DNA of 64,000 nt from Bosea sp. Tri-49 (lineage in GTDB: Bacteria > Pseudomonadota > Alphaproteobacteria > Rhizobiales > Beijerinckiaceae): positions 4,473,501 to 4,537,500 of the forward strand of contig NZ_CP017946.1 of the NCBI RefSeq assembly GCF_003952665.1. The letters are read 5' to 3'. Positions 44,071 to 54,546 of this stretch are shown piece after piece. Made by a program: the position numbers and the translations under genes. The notes under the pieces are model-generated. The model was not told where the DNA came from. It searched no databases and was given only the letters and a program-made list of their open reading frames with translations. The stretch's first letter is position 1; each line of letters opens with the position of its first letter.

Positions 44071-44318
44071 CTGGTCGAATCGATGCGTGCCTGCAGCTCC
44101 GCCTCGATCGCATCGAGCTCTTCCTCCGTGGCGAATTCACCACGATCGGCCTGAGCGATGCCCTCCTTGATGCGGGCAATCTGCCAGGCATTGAGTTCGA
44201 TGTAATTCTCGATCGCCTTGGCGGCGAGCCAGTTGCGCGAGCGATCGGTATCTGCCGCCAACGCGTCGAGTTTGGCGAGAGTCTCGTCGTCGAGGCGGAT
44301 CGTGAAAGCGGCCGTCAT
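44067..44318 (-). CDS. RHH (CopG-type) antitoxin
   Basis: Ribbon-helix-helix DNA-binding antitoxin of 83 residues. The TAAFTIRLDDETLAKLDALAADTDRSRNWLAAKAIENY stretch is the classic beta-strand and two helices; the acidic C-terminal tail (RGEFATEEELDAIEAELQA) would wrap the toxin. It starts the pair; the upstream 80 bp contain 10-bp-spaced GGTTCA repeats, a likely autoregulatory operator. Confidence 0.93.
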   Translation of the reverse strand: MTAAFTIRLDDETLAKLDALAADTDRSRNWLAAKAIENYIELNAWQIARIKEGIAQADRGEFATEEELDAIEAELQARIDSTR

Positions 44319-44321
44319 GAT

Positions 44322-44357
44322 GGTTCACTCCGGTTCAGAATGAACATAAGCGGTTCG
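44322..44357. promoter_or_regulatory. Candidate RHH operator with 10-bp periodic half-sites
   Basis: GGTTCA at 44322 and 44332, inverted TGAAC at 44341 and GGTTCG at 44352 recur with about one helical turn between them, directly upstream of the antitoxin start codon. RHH repressors dock side by side on such tandem half-sites. Seen in sequence; binding inferred. Confidence 0.55.
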
Positions 44358-44388
44358 CAGAGCTTCGCCAAGCGCCGATCGTTTACCA

Positions 44389-44404
44389 TATTTCACGTGA
44401 AGCG
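44389..44404. other. parS-like palindrome, copy 2
   Basis: TATTTCACGTGAAGCG agrees with TGTTNCACGTGAAACA at 13 of 16 positions and has an intact TTTCACGTGAA core. It lies in the 98-bp gap between the ketoreductase stop and the toxin-antitoxin operator. See copies at 4825 and 61727. Confidence 0.3.
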
Positions 44405-44416
44405 CTGGCGCCGACC

Positions 44417-45163
44417 TTAGCGATGCACGCCCATCTGCGCGGTCACCCCGCCATCGATCGGCAGGACCGTGCCGGTGATATAGGCCGCCGGGGGGCTCAT
44501 CAGGAAGGCCGCAAGACCGGCGACTTCCTCTGGCTTGGCGAAGCGTCCAGCCGGAATCTGGCCTTCCATCTTGTCGCGATAAGCGGCGTAGGGCGCCATC
44601 ATGTCGGTGTCGACGAAGCCCGGCGCGATCACGTTGACGGTGACGCCACGCTTGCCGGTCTCGACCGCAAGCGTCTTGGCATAGGAAATCAGCGCGCCCT
44701 TGGAGGCGGCGTAGGCGGCGTTACCGGGGTTGCCACGCAGCGCTGCGACCGAACCGATCGCGACGATACGGCCGGCCCTGGCGCGGATCATGCCGCGCAT
44801 CAGGCTCTTGGCGAGTCGGGTGAAGGCCCAGAAATTGACCTGCATCGCCGCCTCGGCTTTGTCCTGCACCAGCATGGCCGCCAGCGAATCGTAGGGCTGC
44901 CCGGCATTGTGGACGAAGCCGAAATAGGCTTCGCCCTCGCATTGCTCGCAGAAGGTGTCGAGCGCCGCCTTATCGGAGAGGTCGAGCGGCAAGGCGCGCA
45001 CCGTGCAGCCGGGGGCAGCCTTGGCGATCTCGGCGGCAAGGGCCTTTGCCTGCTCGCCCGAGGAGCGATAGGTGAAATCGACATCGTGGCCATCAGCCAC
45101 GAGCGCGCGCACGATCGCAGCGCCGACGCCCTTGGCGCCGCCGGTGACGAGAACTCTGGTCAT
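44417..45163 (-). CDS. FabG-like 3-oxoacyl-ACP reductase (SDR) of the VLCFA cluster
   Basis: Ketoreductase that would reduce 3-oxoacyl-AcpXL in the elongation cycle. The 248 residues have VTGGAKGVGAAIVRAL, the NAG motif in HNAGQPYD, the catalytic serine in AIGSVAALRG and YAASK. The closing segment ITGTVLPIDGGVTAQMG is FabG-like. Its start overlaps the end of the KS gene by four bases (ATGA). FabG-type versus another SDR role is inferred from context. Confidence 0.9.
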   Translation of the reverse strand: MTRVLVTGGAKGVGAAIVRALVADGHDVDFTYRSSGEQAKALAAEIAKAAPGCTVRALPLDLSDKAALDTFCEQCEGEAYFGFVHNAGQPYDSLAAMLVQDKAEAAMQVNFWAFTRLAKSLMRGMIRARAGRIVAIGSVAALRGNPGNAAYAASKGALISYAKTLAVETGKRGVTVNVIAPGFVDTDMMAPYAAYRDKMEGQIPAGRFAKPEEVAGLAAFLMSPPAAYITGTVLPIDGGVTAQMGVHR

Positions 45164-46443
45164 GCTGCGTTCGGTCCGGCCGTCAGGACGAGGCAGGTGT
45201 TCTGGCCGCCGAAGCCGAAGGAGTTCGACAGCACGGTGCGCACCCTGGCGTCGCGAGCCTGGTTGGGGACGACGTCGATTGCAATCGCCGGGTCGGGCAG
45301 ATTGTAGTTGATCGTCGGCGGGATGCGGCCATTGGCGATCGTCAGCAGCGAGATTACGGCCTCGACCGCGCCAGCGGCGGTCAATGTGTGGCCCAGCATC
45401 GATTTGTTCGACGAGATCGGGAGCTTTGCCATGCGCTCGCCGAAGACGGCCGAGCAGCTCATCGCCTCCATCTTGTCGTTCTCGGGCGTCGAAGTGCCGT
45501 GGGCATTGATGTAGTCGACGTCATCGGGAGTGAGACCGGCATCGGCGAGGGCATCCTGCATGGCGAGGATCGCCGGCTTGCCGTCCGGGCTCGAGCGGGT
45601 GCGGTGGAAGCCGTCGCCACGCTCGCCGCAGCCGGCGACGATGCCGAGAATGGTCGCGCCACGCGCCAGTGCGTGGTCGTAATCCTCCAGCACCAGCGCG
45701 CCGGCGCCCTCGCCCATGACGAAGCCGTCGCGGTTCTTGGAGAATGGCTTGGCAGAGCCTTCCGGTGGATCGTTCTGGGTCGACAGGGCCGAGAGCAGCG
45801 AGAAGCGGATCAGCGCCTCGGCATGGACCGATCCGTCGGTGCCTATGCACAAGGCAGCTTCAGTCTCGCCCCTTCTGATCGCCTCGACGCCCATCTGGAT
45901 CGCGGTCGCGCCCGACGAGCAGGCGGTCGACAGCGAGATCGGCGAGCCCTTGGTGCCGAACTTCTCGGCGATGTGTTCGGCGACGCCGCCGAACAGAAAG
46001 AGCTCATGCATCGCCTGGTGCTTGTGGCCGGCGGCGACGCGCAGCAGCGCATCATAATCGGTATTGCCCTCGATGGCCTGCGCCAGTTCCTGCTTCTGCG
46101 GCCATTCCATCTCGACCGGCGGCACGGCCATGAAGAGCTCGCCGGGGAAATCTCCGGCCTCGCCGAGGCCGCTCTGCGCCACCGCTTCGTCTGCGGCGAG
46201 CGTGGCGAGCTTTTCGGAGAGTTCAGGCGCTGCAAACGACCCGTCGAACAGGAAGTCGACGGTCGCTGCGATGGTGGTGCGCAAGCCCTCGGTCGGGAAA
46301 CGCTCGATGCGGTGGATGCCGGAACGTCCGGCAGTCAGAGCTTCCCAGTTAGCATCCTTGCCCTGGCCGAGCGAGGTGACGATACCGAGCCCGGTGACGG
46401 CGACGATCGGCCGGTCCTGGCTGTCGCGATGGCTTGCACCCAT
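45160..46443 (-). CDS. fabF1XL: Beta-ketoacyl-ACP synthase, FabF1XL type
   Basis: Catalytic KS for very-long-chain acyl synthesis. The 427 residues carry the active-site cysteine C175 in STACSSG, the first histidine in NAHGTSTPEND and the second in SNKSMLGHTL, all intact. GAGGAGAG precedes the ATG by a normal distance; the frame is open five codons further, but without a matching ribosome site. It begins 11 bases past the FabF2XL stop and overlaps the ketoreductase gene by four bases. Together with FabF2XL it may form the KS heterodimer. Confidence 0.93.
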   Translation of the reverse strand: MGASHRDSQDRPIVAVTGLGIVTSLGQGKDANWEALTAGRSGIHRIERFPTEGLRTTIAATVDFLFDGSFAAPELSEKLATLAADEAVAQSGLGEAGDFPGELFMAVPPVEMEWPQKQELAQAIEGNTDYDALLRVAAGHKHQAMHELFLFGGVAEHIAEKFGTKGSPISLSTACSSGATAIQMGVEAIRRGETEAALCIGTDGSVHAEALIRFSLLSALSTQNDPPEGSAKPFSKNRDGFVMGEGAGALVLEDYDHALARGATILGIVAGCGERGDGFHRTRSSPDGKPAILAMQDALADAGLTPDDVDYINAHGTSTPENDKMEAMSCSAVFGERMAKLPISSNKSMLGHTLTAAGAVEAVISLLTIANGRIPPTINYNLPDPAIAIDVVPNQARDARVRTVLSNSFGFGGQNTCLVLTAGPNAA

Positions 46444-46454
46444 GACGCCTCTCC

Positions 46455-47585
46455 TCAAGCCTTGACCAACCGGGCGGCGCCTTCGCCACGCCAGTGCGCT
46501 GCGCCGGTAACGATCGCCTCATTTGCGGCGCCGGTCGAAAGAGCGGCCGCGGCGAGCGCGACCGAGACCGGGAAGGCGGCTTCAATGGAATGGCCGACAA
46601 GGTCGCCGGTGGCGACACGGCGCGCCTGGGGGGCGGCCTTGGCGATCGCGGCCGCCTCTTCGTCGGTAATCGCGGCGCAGCCGGTCGCGGCCGAGATCGC
46701 GAGCGCGTCGGGTGCAAGCGGGCCGAAGCCGGCAAGCAACTCGTCGAGCGCCTTGGCGACCGAGCCGGGCTGGCGGCGGCTGCGATGGGCGCTGGCATGG
46801 CTCAGTCGGGCATGGACCTTGGCGCCACGCGCAGCAGCGCGCTCGGCCGATTCGAGCACAAGGAAGGCACCGGCGCTGCCGGTGATCATGCCGGGTACAT
46901 CGGTTCGTCCGAAAACGGGCGCGAAGTCCGCTGCGCGCAGGAAGCCGCCGAGCTCGAACAGCAGCAGCATGTCCCGGCGCTCGGCATTGTAAGCACCGCC
47001 GACGAGAATGAGATCGGCCTGGCCGGCTGCGATGCGGGCCTGGGCCGTGCGGATGGCGTCGACGCCGGCCTGCTCCTCGCCCATCAGCGTGCGCGAGGCT
47101 CCGGTGATGCCGTGCACGATCCCGATATTGCCGGCGAGCAGGTTGGAGAGTTGGGCCAAGAACAGCGTCGGCCTGAGATCGCTCATCAGCCGTTCGTTGA
47201 GGAAAGCGCCGGGCTGGTTCGCATTGCGCAGACCGGCCAGCACGGCGGCGTCGACGGCATGGTCGCGCTCGCCGCCGCCGGCGGCGACGATGACCTGAAG
47301 CTCGCTCTTGGCTTCGGCGTCGTCCTTCAGGGCGGCGTCATCGAGCGCGAGACCAGCGGCATAGACACCGAGGCGCTGCCAGGGCTCCATCTGGCGCTGG
47401 TCGGACTTCTTCGGGATCTGCCGATCGAGCTCGAGCGGCTTCAACGGGTGCAGCGGATAGGGCGCGAAGCTCTTGATATCGACGACCGGCGCTGCGCTCG
47501 TCGCAAGCGCCTGCGCATGGGCCTCGATGCCCTCGCCAAGACTGGAGGCGAGGCCGATGCCGGTGATGACGACGTCGCGGTGCAT
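46455..47585 (-). CDS. fabF2XL: KS-like protein lacking catalytic residues, FabF2XL type
   Basis: Thiolase-fold ketosynthase of 376 residues, shorter than a normal KS. Aligned with FabF1XL by eye, the catalytic cysteine is a serine (S164 in ITGASRTLMG), the first histidine is replaced by alanine in ISAATGCAAI and the lysine near the second histidine by aspartate in ATGDLVGHS; only that second histidine stays. It therefore cannot condense and resembles the chain-length factor of type II polyketide synthases. It starts one base past the fabZ stop. The gene name follows the cluster's usual labels. Confidence 0.88.
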   Translation of the reverse strand: MHRDVVITGIGLASSLGEGIEAHAQALATSAAPVVDIKSFAPYPLHPLKPLELDRQIPKKSDQRQMEPWQRLGVYAAGLALDDAALKDDAEAKSELQVIVAAGGGERDHAVDAAVLAGLRNANQPGAFLNERLMSDLRPTLFLAQLSNLLAGNIGIVHGITGASRTLMGEEQAGVDAIRTAQARIAAGQADLILVGGAYNAERRDMLLLFELGGFLRAADFAPVFGRTDVPGMITGSAGAFLVLESAERAAARGAKVHARLSHASAHRSRRQPGSVAKALDELLAGFGPLAPDALAISAATGCAAITDEEAAAIAKAAPQARRVATGDLVGHSIEAAFPVSVALAAAALSTGAANEAIVTGAAHWRGEGAARLVKA

Positions 47586-47586
47586 G

Positions 47587-48048
47587 TCAGGCTGCCTCCG
47601 GCGAGAGGCCGATGGCAGCGATGCGAGCCTGCATCAGGGTGCGCATATCGGCGGGGAACGGCATCAGCCGGAAGCGAAGCTCGGCATCGCAGATCGGCTT
47701 GCCGGCGATCGCAATCTTTGCCTTGGTCGCAGCGTAGCCGGAGCCCTCATGGACGAGCTCGGCGCTGACGTCGAGCACAGCGTTTGGCTCGACGAAGGTA
47801 CGGAAGCGCGCCTTGTCGACCATCATCAAGAACGGCATCTGCGTCAGGCGGTTCAGCCCGAGCAGCAGATAGCCGGAGGCCTGGGCCATGGTTTCGGTGA
47901 GCAACACGCCGGGAACGAGCGGGTGTCCGGGGAAGTGGCCCTCGAAGACCGGACTTTCGGCCGGAACGGTCGAGCGGGTCACAATCCGCTTGGCGGCCGG
48001 ATCGAAGCTCTCGACCTTGTCGATCATGTCGAAATATTCGAGGCGCAT
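47587..48048 (-). CDS. fabZXL: FabZ-like 3-hydroxyacyl-ACP dehydratase of the VLCFA cluster
   Basis: Hot-dog dehydratase that makes the trans-2-enoyl intermediate on AcpXL. The 153 residues match FabZ in length and have FEGHFPGHPLVPGVLLTETMAQ with the catalytic His38 or His42 and Glu52. The C-terminal tail is longer than in E. coli. It lies 90 bp from acpXL and one base from FabF2XL. Confidence 0.94.
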   Translation of the reverse strand: MRLEYFDMIDKVESFDPAAKRIVTRSTVPAESPVFEGHFPGHPLVPGVLLTETMAQASGYLLLGLNRLTQMPFLMMVDKARFRTFVEPNAVLDVSAELVHEGSGYAATKAKIAIAGKPICDAELRFRLMPFPADMRTLMQARIAAIGLSPEAA

Positions 48049-48074
48049 GCGGTTCCAACCCGTCTCGCCGCGAT

Positions 48075-48131
48075 CGGGGTCATGCCCCGCTTGCGGCGTT
48101 TCAACGTCCAGCGCTGGCCCGGATGGGCCAG
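48075..48131 (-). other. Two hairpins between acpXL and fabZXL
   Basis: CTGGCCC-N4-GGGCCAG (48114-48131), eight bases past the acpXL stop, is followed by CGGGG-N5-CCCCG (48075-48089). Neither has a T tract, so they are not ordinary terminators. They may protect the acpXL part of the transcript, since a carrier protein is needed in excess over its enzymes; this is inferred. Confidence 0.4.
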
Positions 48132-48138
48132 GGCTCGT

Positions 48139-48420
48139 TCAGGCGGCTTTGGCGGCGACGAGGTCGTCGATGCGCTTGCACAGGTTCTCGAGCACGAAAT
48201 ACTGCTCGGCCGGCGCCTTGCCCTCGTTGACCTCCTGGGTCCACTGCTCGAGCGGCAGCTTGATGCCGAAGGCCTTGTCGATGGCGAAGGCGATGTCGAG
48301 GAAGGCGAGGGAGTCGATGCCGAGATCTTCGATCGCGTGGCTTTGGGGCGTGATCTTCTCGCGAGGAATGTCGCAAGTCTCCGAAATGATGCCGGCGACC
48401 GTCTCGAACGTGGCGGACAT
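48139..48420 (-). CDS. acpXL: Very-long-chain acyl carrier protein AcpXL
   Basis: Acyl carrier protein dedicated to the C28-type chain of Rhizobiales lipid A. The 93 residues carry the phosphopantetheine serine S37 in GIDSLAF and are longer than housekeeping AcpP (78), as is usual for AcpXL. GGAGCACC precedes the ATG. It is the first gene of the cluster, just downstream of the acnA terminator, so the promoter must lie in the 48421-48560 interval; I see no clear -35/-10 pair. Confidence 0.95.
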   Translation of the reverse strand: MSATFETVAGIISETCDIPREKITPQSHAIEDLGIDSLAFLDIAFAIDKAFGIKLPLEQWTQEVNEGKAPAEQYFVLENLCKRIDDLVAAKAA

Positions 48421-48564
48421 GCAGGTGCTCCGTCGTGGATGATGATGGCGGATGGCGTCCGGGCGCGTTCGCCCCGCGCCTGCCCCAAGCCCCCCGCCGA
48501 GGATGGCTGTGACCGCCCCCTTACACCTGCGTGCAAGATTGGACAACAGTCGGGACCAAAGAGA

Positions 48565-48589
48565 GACGCCCGGCTTGCGGCCGGGCGTC
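48565..48589 (-). terminator. Intrinsic terminator of acnA
   Basis: GACGCCCGGC-TTGCG-GCCGGGCGTC is a perfect 10-bp stem with a 5-base loop, 24 bp past the acnA stop. On the minus strand it runs into TCTCTTTGG, a moderate T-rich tract. It insulates acnA from the acpXL cluster. Confidence 0.85.
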
Positions 48590-48612
48590 CCGATAGTATC
48601 GGCGTCGAGCCT

Positions 48613-51312
<2,700 letters not shown>

Positions 51313-51544
51313 GCGGGCTATCCTGATCAAGGGGTTGCGGTCGCGAGCCGGACCGTCCTTGCGGATGAATCCGGTCGAAGGCCTATTGCGCATGTCGCGC
51401 TCGCCGCCCCGGGAGTGCCCGAGCCCCGCGCCGGATCGGCGTGCGGCGTAGCCACGGGTTCTATAGATCAATTCCAAGAAGCCCGCTACAGGCTCGATAT
51501 GCGTTGGGCGAAACGGTAATGACCTCCGGGATGACAGGTTCGCC

Positions 51545-52165
51545 GTGACGCAAATCCGATACCAGACATTCGCCTTGACGGCCGAAGGGCTCGTCTGCCG
51601 GCGCGGCGGCCGCGCGATCTTCGATGGCGTGGGCTTTCGTCTGGCCAGTGGCGAGGCGATCGCGCTCACCGGCCGCAACGGCGCCGGCAAGTCGAGCCTG
51701 ATCGCTATTTTATGCGGCCGCCTGCGTCCCGAGGCCGGGGCCATCAGGCTCGATGGTCTCGACGACATGCCGCTGGCGGAAGCAGCCCATCTGGTCGGCC
51801 ACCGCGACGGGCTGAAGACTGCGCTGACGGCAACCGAGAACCTGCAGTTCGCGCAGGATCTGCTTGGCGCGCCAGGCGTGAGCCCGGCCGAAGCGCTCGC
51901 CAGGGTCGGCCTGCCGCATGTCGGAGCCCTGCCGGTGGGCTATCTTTCCGCCGGCCAGCGCCGGCGTGTGGCGCTGGCGCGGCTGCTGGTTTCGTCGCGG
52001 CCGATCTGGCTGCTCGACGAGCCTTTTGCCGCGCTCGACGCAGGCTCGCAGGCGATGCTGTCCGGGCTGATGCGAGCGCATCTCACAGCAGGCGGGGCGA
52101 TCCTCGCCGCGACCCACGGGCCGCTCGGCCTCGATGGGGTGCGCGAACTCAGGATCGGACCGTGA
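51545..52165 (+). CDS. ccmA: Heme exporter ATPase CcmA
   Basis: ATP-binding subunit of the heme-handling ABC complex in cytochrome c maturation system I. The 206 residues have Walker A GRNGAGKS at 43-50, the signature [14 protein letters not shown] and Walker [12 protein letters not shown]. It starts with GTG; the longer-than-usual N-terminus (about 10 extra residues) leaves open a later start. The stop overlaps the ccmB GTG start (GTGA). CcmAB releases CcmE from CcmC. Confidence 0.95.
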   Translation: MTQIRYQTFALTAEGLVCRRGGRAIFDGVGFRLASGEAIALTGRNGAGKSSLIAILCGRLRPEAGAIRLDGLDDMPLAEAAHLVGHRDGLKTALTATENLQFAQDLLGAPGVSPAEALARVGLPHVGALPVGYLSAGQRRRVALARLLVSSRPIWLLDEPFAALDAGSQAMLSGLMRAHLTAGGAILAATHGPLGLDGVRELRIGP

Positions 52166-52827
52166 GCCGCGCCTTCCTCGCCATTCTGAAGCGTGATCTC
52201 GCGCTGGCGGTCCGGGCCGGTGGCGGCGGCGAGCTCGCGCTCGTCTTCTTCCTGACCGTCGTCGTCCTGATCCCGTTCGCGCTCGGGCCCGATCTCAACC
52301 TGTTGTCGCGGATCGGCCCGGCGATCCTCTGGCTGGGGGCGTTGCTGGCGACACTGATCGGGCTCGACCGGCTGTTCCAGGCCGACGAGGAGGACGGCTC
52401 GCTCGATCTCATCCGTGGCGCGGGGCTGCCGCTGGAGTTCGCGGTGTTAGCCAAGGCGCTGGCGCACTGGCTGACAACCGGCTTGCCGTTGACCCTGGCC
52501 GCGCCCCTGCTCGGGCTGCTCGTCGCCCTGCCTGCGGAGGGTGTGCTGCCGCTGGCGGCGAGCTTGGCGCTCGGCACACCCGCGCTGAGTTTCATCGGCG
52601 CGGCGGCGGCTGCGTTGACCGCGAGCCTGCGTCGTGGCGGATTGATCCTGCCGATCCTGGTCGCGCCGCTCTGCGTGCCGGTGCTGATCTTCGGTGTCTC
52701 GGCCTCAGACGCCGCACGCGGGCCGATGTCGCTGCAGAGCCCGCTGCTGATCCTTGCTGCATTGTCGCTTATGGCAGCGGCGGTGGGCTGCGTCGCGGCG
52801 GCTGCCGCGCTGCGCCAGCCAGACTGA
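52162..52827 (+). CDS. ccmB: Heme exporter permease CcmB
   Basis: Integral membrane subunit partnering CcmA, 221 residues with six hydrophobic helices. The family patterns FLTVVVLIPFALGPD and ADEEDGSLDLIRGAGLPLE are seen. GTG start overlapping ccmA by four bases. In many alphaproteobacteria ccmC follows at once; here two small genes come between. Confidence 0.95.
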   Translation: MSRAFLAILKRDLALAVRAGGGGELALVFFLTVVVLIPFALGPDLNLLSRIGPAILWLGALLATLIGLDRLFQADEEDGSLDLIRGAGLPLEFAVLAKALAHWLTTGLPLTLAAPLLGLLVALPAEGVLPLAASLALGTPALSFIGAAAAALTASLRRGGLILPILVAPLCVPVLIFGVSASDAARGPMSLQSPLLILAALSLMAAAVGCVAAAAALRQPD

Positions 52828-52831
52828 CGCT

Positions 52832-53059
52832 TCAGGCCTTGTGCAGATCGCCCCGGTCGAGTTCCAGCGCGCAGCCGGACTGAGATGCGAGATGGGCGAC
52901 GACGGCAGCGATGTCCTCGAGCGCGACATTGTCGTCGAGGAAACGAAGCTGGACCTCTTCGGCCACGCCGAAGACATTGACGACGCGCAATTCACCGGCC
53001 CTCGAGCGCACGGTCGTTTCGATATCGCGCCGCATGGGATCGGATAGCGTGATGAGCAT
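52832..53059 (-). CDS. Unknown 75-residue protein between ccmB and ccmC
   Basis: Small acidic-to-neutral protein with no recognised family; it reads MLITLSDPMRRD, then VVNVFGVAEEVQLRF, and ends ALELDRGDLHKA. The start is well supported by AGGAGGG seven bases upstream of the ATG, the best ribosome site in this area, so the frame is probably real. It is convergent with ccmB, four bases from its stop, and divergent from the RHH-like gene. It has a beta-alpha-beta flavour (VVNVFG, VALEDIAAVVAHLA) but I would not name a fold. Confidence 0.65.
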   Translation of the reverse strand: MLITLSDPMRRDIETTVRSRAGELRVVNVFGVAEEVQLRFLDDNVALEDIAAVVAHLASQSGCALELDRGDLHKA

Positions 53060-53204
53060 GACAATCCCTCCTGTGCCGAGCATTAGACCGGAATCGCGGG
53101 AGAGGCAAATAAAAATCGAATAATTTCAATTAGTTAGTAAGTTACAGCGTAAGCGCCTGAATGGCATGACGCTAAGGTACCGCCGGCGCCGCCGCCACTT
53201 GCGA

Positions 53205-53223
53205 ATGAGCGATTTGTGCTCAT
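53205..53223. promoter_or_regulatory. Perfect inverted repeat upstream of the RHH-like gene
   Basis: ATGAGC-N7-GCTCAT is a perfect 6-bp dyad, 41 bp before the start codon at 53264, in an AT-rich stretch; a further ACTCATT follows at 53234-53240. It fits an autoregulatory operator of a small DNA-binding protein. Confidence 0.45.
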
Positions 53224-53263
53224 ATAGTCACTTACTCATTCTTAGCGCGATTGGGGGCGCGCC

Positions 53264-53506
53264 ATGTCGGACCTGGAACGCGGCGAACGGCTGCAGATCA
53301 TGCTCAGCGCGGAAGAGCTTCGCGCCGTCGAGAACTGGCGCTTTGACAAGCGTATGCCGAGCCGCGCTGCGGCGGTGCGGGAATTGCTCAGGCGCGGTCT
53401 GAGCGCCGAGGGCTTTGAAGTCGCCGCCGACGGCGCGCGCTCAGGCAGCTTCAGTGTTCTCGACAAGGACGGACACGGAGCGGCGGGCGCGTCCGAGAAG
53501 GATTAG
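53264..53506 (+). CDS. Small protein with possible ribbon-helix-helix fold
   Basis: An 80-residue protein. The N-terminal 50 residues (RLQIMLSAEELRAVENWRFDKRMPSRAAAVRELLRRGL) follow the strand-helix-helix pattern of RHH DNA-binding proteins; the rest is a short tail. The ATG has GGGGGCGCG upstream. Located between ccmB and ccmC on the plus strand, with an inverted repeat in front. No cognate toxin is next to it. It could act on its own promoter and on the divergent 75-residue gene. Confidence 0.72.
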   Translation: MSDLERGERLQIMLSAEELRAVENWRFDKRMPSRAAAVRELLRRGLSAEGFEVAADGARSGSFSVLDKDGHGAAGASEKD

Positions 53507-53614
53507 CGCTGTCCGGGCCGCATCGTCGCAGGGCCTCGAGGTCGATTGTGAGCCGGGCCGGCGATTGCTAATGCTCTCTCGTCGAAATTAAGAGCAGAGC
53601 CGGCCACCACCTCA

Positions 53615-54373
53615 ATGCCGAGCCTTACCGAACTGGCCAATCCGGCGCGCTTCATGCGCCTGTCTAGCGTGCTGCTGCCCTGGTTTGCGGGCGCGGCTGC
53701 GCTTTTGCTCGCGATCGGCTTCTATTTCGTCTGGTTCGTCGCTCCGGCCGACTACCAGCAGGGCGAGACGATCAAGATCATGTACATCCATGTGCCGGCC
53801 GCCTGGCTGGCCCTGATGTTCTATTCGATGATGGCGCTCTCGGCGCTTGGCGTCCTGGTCTGGCGCCATCCGCTTGCCGACGTCGCCCAGCAGGCGGCGG
53901 CGCCGATCGGTGCCTGCTTCGCGTTGATCTGCCTGCTCACCGGCTCGTTCTGGGGCAAGCCGATGTGGGGCACTTACTGGGTCTGGGATGCGCGCCTGAC
54001 CTCGATGCTGGTGCTGTTCCTGCTCTATCTCGGCGTCATCGCGCTGCGTCGCGCCATCGACGAGCCGTCTCGCGCCGGCCGTGCCGTCGCGATCCTGACG
54101 CTGGTCGGTTGCGTCAACATCCCGATCATCAAATTCTCGGTCGACTGGTGGAGCACGCTGCACCAGCCAGCCTCGGTGCTGCGGCTCGGTGGGCCAACCA
54201 TCCATGCCTCGATGCTGTGGCCGCTCGTGGTCACCGCGCTCGGCTTCACGGTTCTCGCGCTGGCGCTGCATCTTGCGGCGATGCAGGCTGAGATCATCCG
54301 CCGCCGGGTCCGGACGCTGACGATCTTCGAGGCCGAGCGGCTCGACCGGCTTTCTTTGCAGGCGGCGCAATGA
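53615..54373 (+). CDS. ccmC: Heme exporter CcmC
   Basis: Membrane protein that loads heme onto CcmE. The 252 residues contain the tryptophan-rich motif WGTYWVWDAR (118-127) between two conserved histidines (His59 in IHVP and the one in TLHQPAS). Six hydrophobic helices are seen. It overlaps ccmD by four bases (ATGA). Confidence 0.97.
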   Translation: MPSLTELANPARFMRLSSVLLPWFAGAAALLLAIGFYFVWFVAPADYQQGETIKIMYIHVPAAWLALMFYSMMALSALGVLVWRHPLADVAQQAAAPIGACFALICLLTGSFWGKPMWGTYWVWDARLTSMLVLFLLYLGVIALRRAIDEPSRAGRAVAILTLVGCVNIPIIKFSVDWWSTLHQPASVLRLGGPTIHASMLWPLVVTALGFTVLALALHLAAMQAEIIRRRVRTLTIFEAERLDRLSLQAAQ

Positions 54374-54546
54374 TGGACGCACTCGGAGCCCACGCCGGCT
54401 TCATCCTCGCGGCCTATCTGGCTGCTGCGGTGATCCTGCTCGGCCTCGGGGCGACCATTCTGCTCGATCGGCGCGCGCAGAGGCGGGCCTTGGCGGCGCT
54501 GGAAGAACGCGGTGCCGGCCGCCGCGGCGGCAGCAGCACGTCATGA
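54370..54546 (+). CDS. ccmD: CcmD, small heme-maturation membrane protein
   Basis: A 58-residue protein. It starts MMDALGAHAGFILAAYLAAA, has one membrane helix (about 12-32) and a basic, Ala/Arg-rich C-terminus (LLDRRAQRRALAAL), the normal CcmD layout. Its ATG overlaps the ccmC stop and its stop overlaps the ccmG ATG (ATGA). CcmD stabilises the CcmC-CcmE complex. Gene order and coupling make the call firm despite its size. Confidence 0.93.
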   Translation: MMDALGAHAGFILAAYLAAAVILLGLGATILLDRRAQRRALAALEERGAGRRGGSSTS

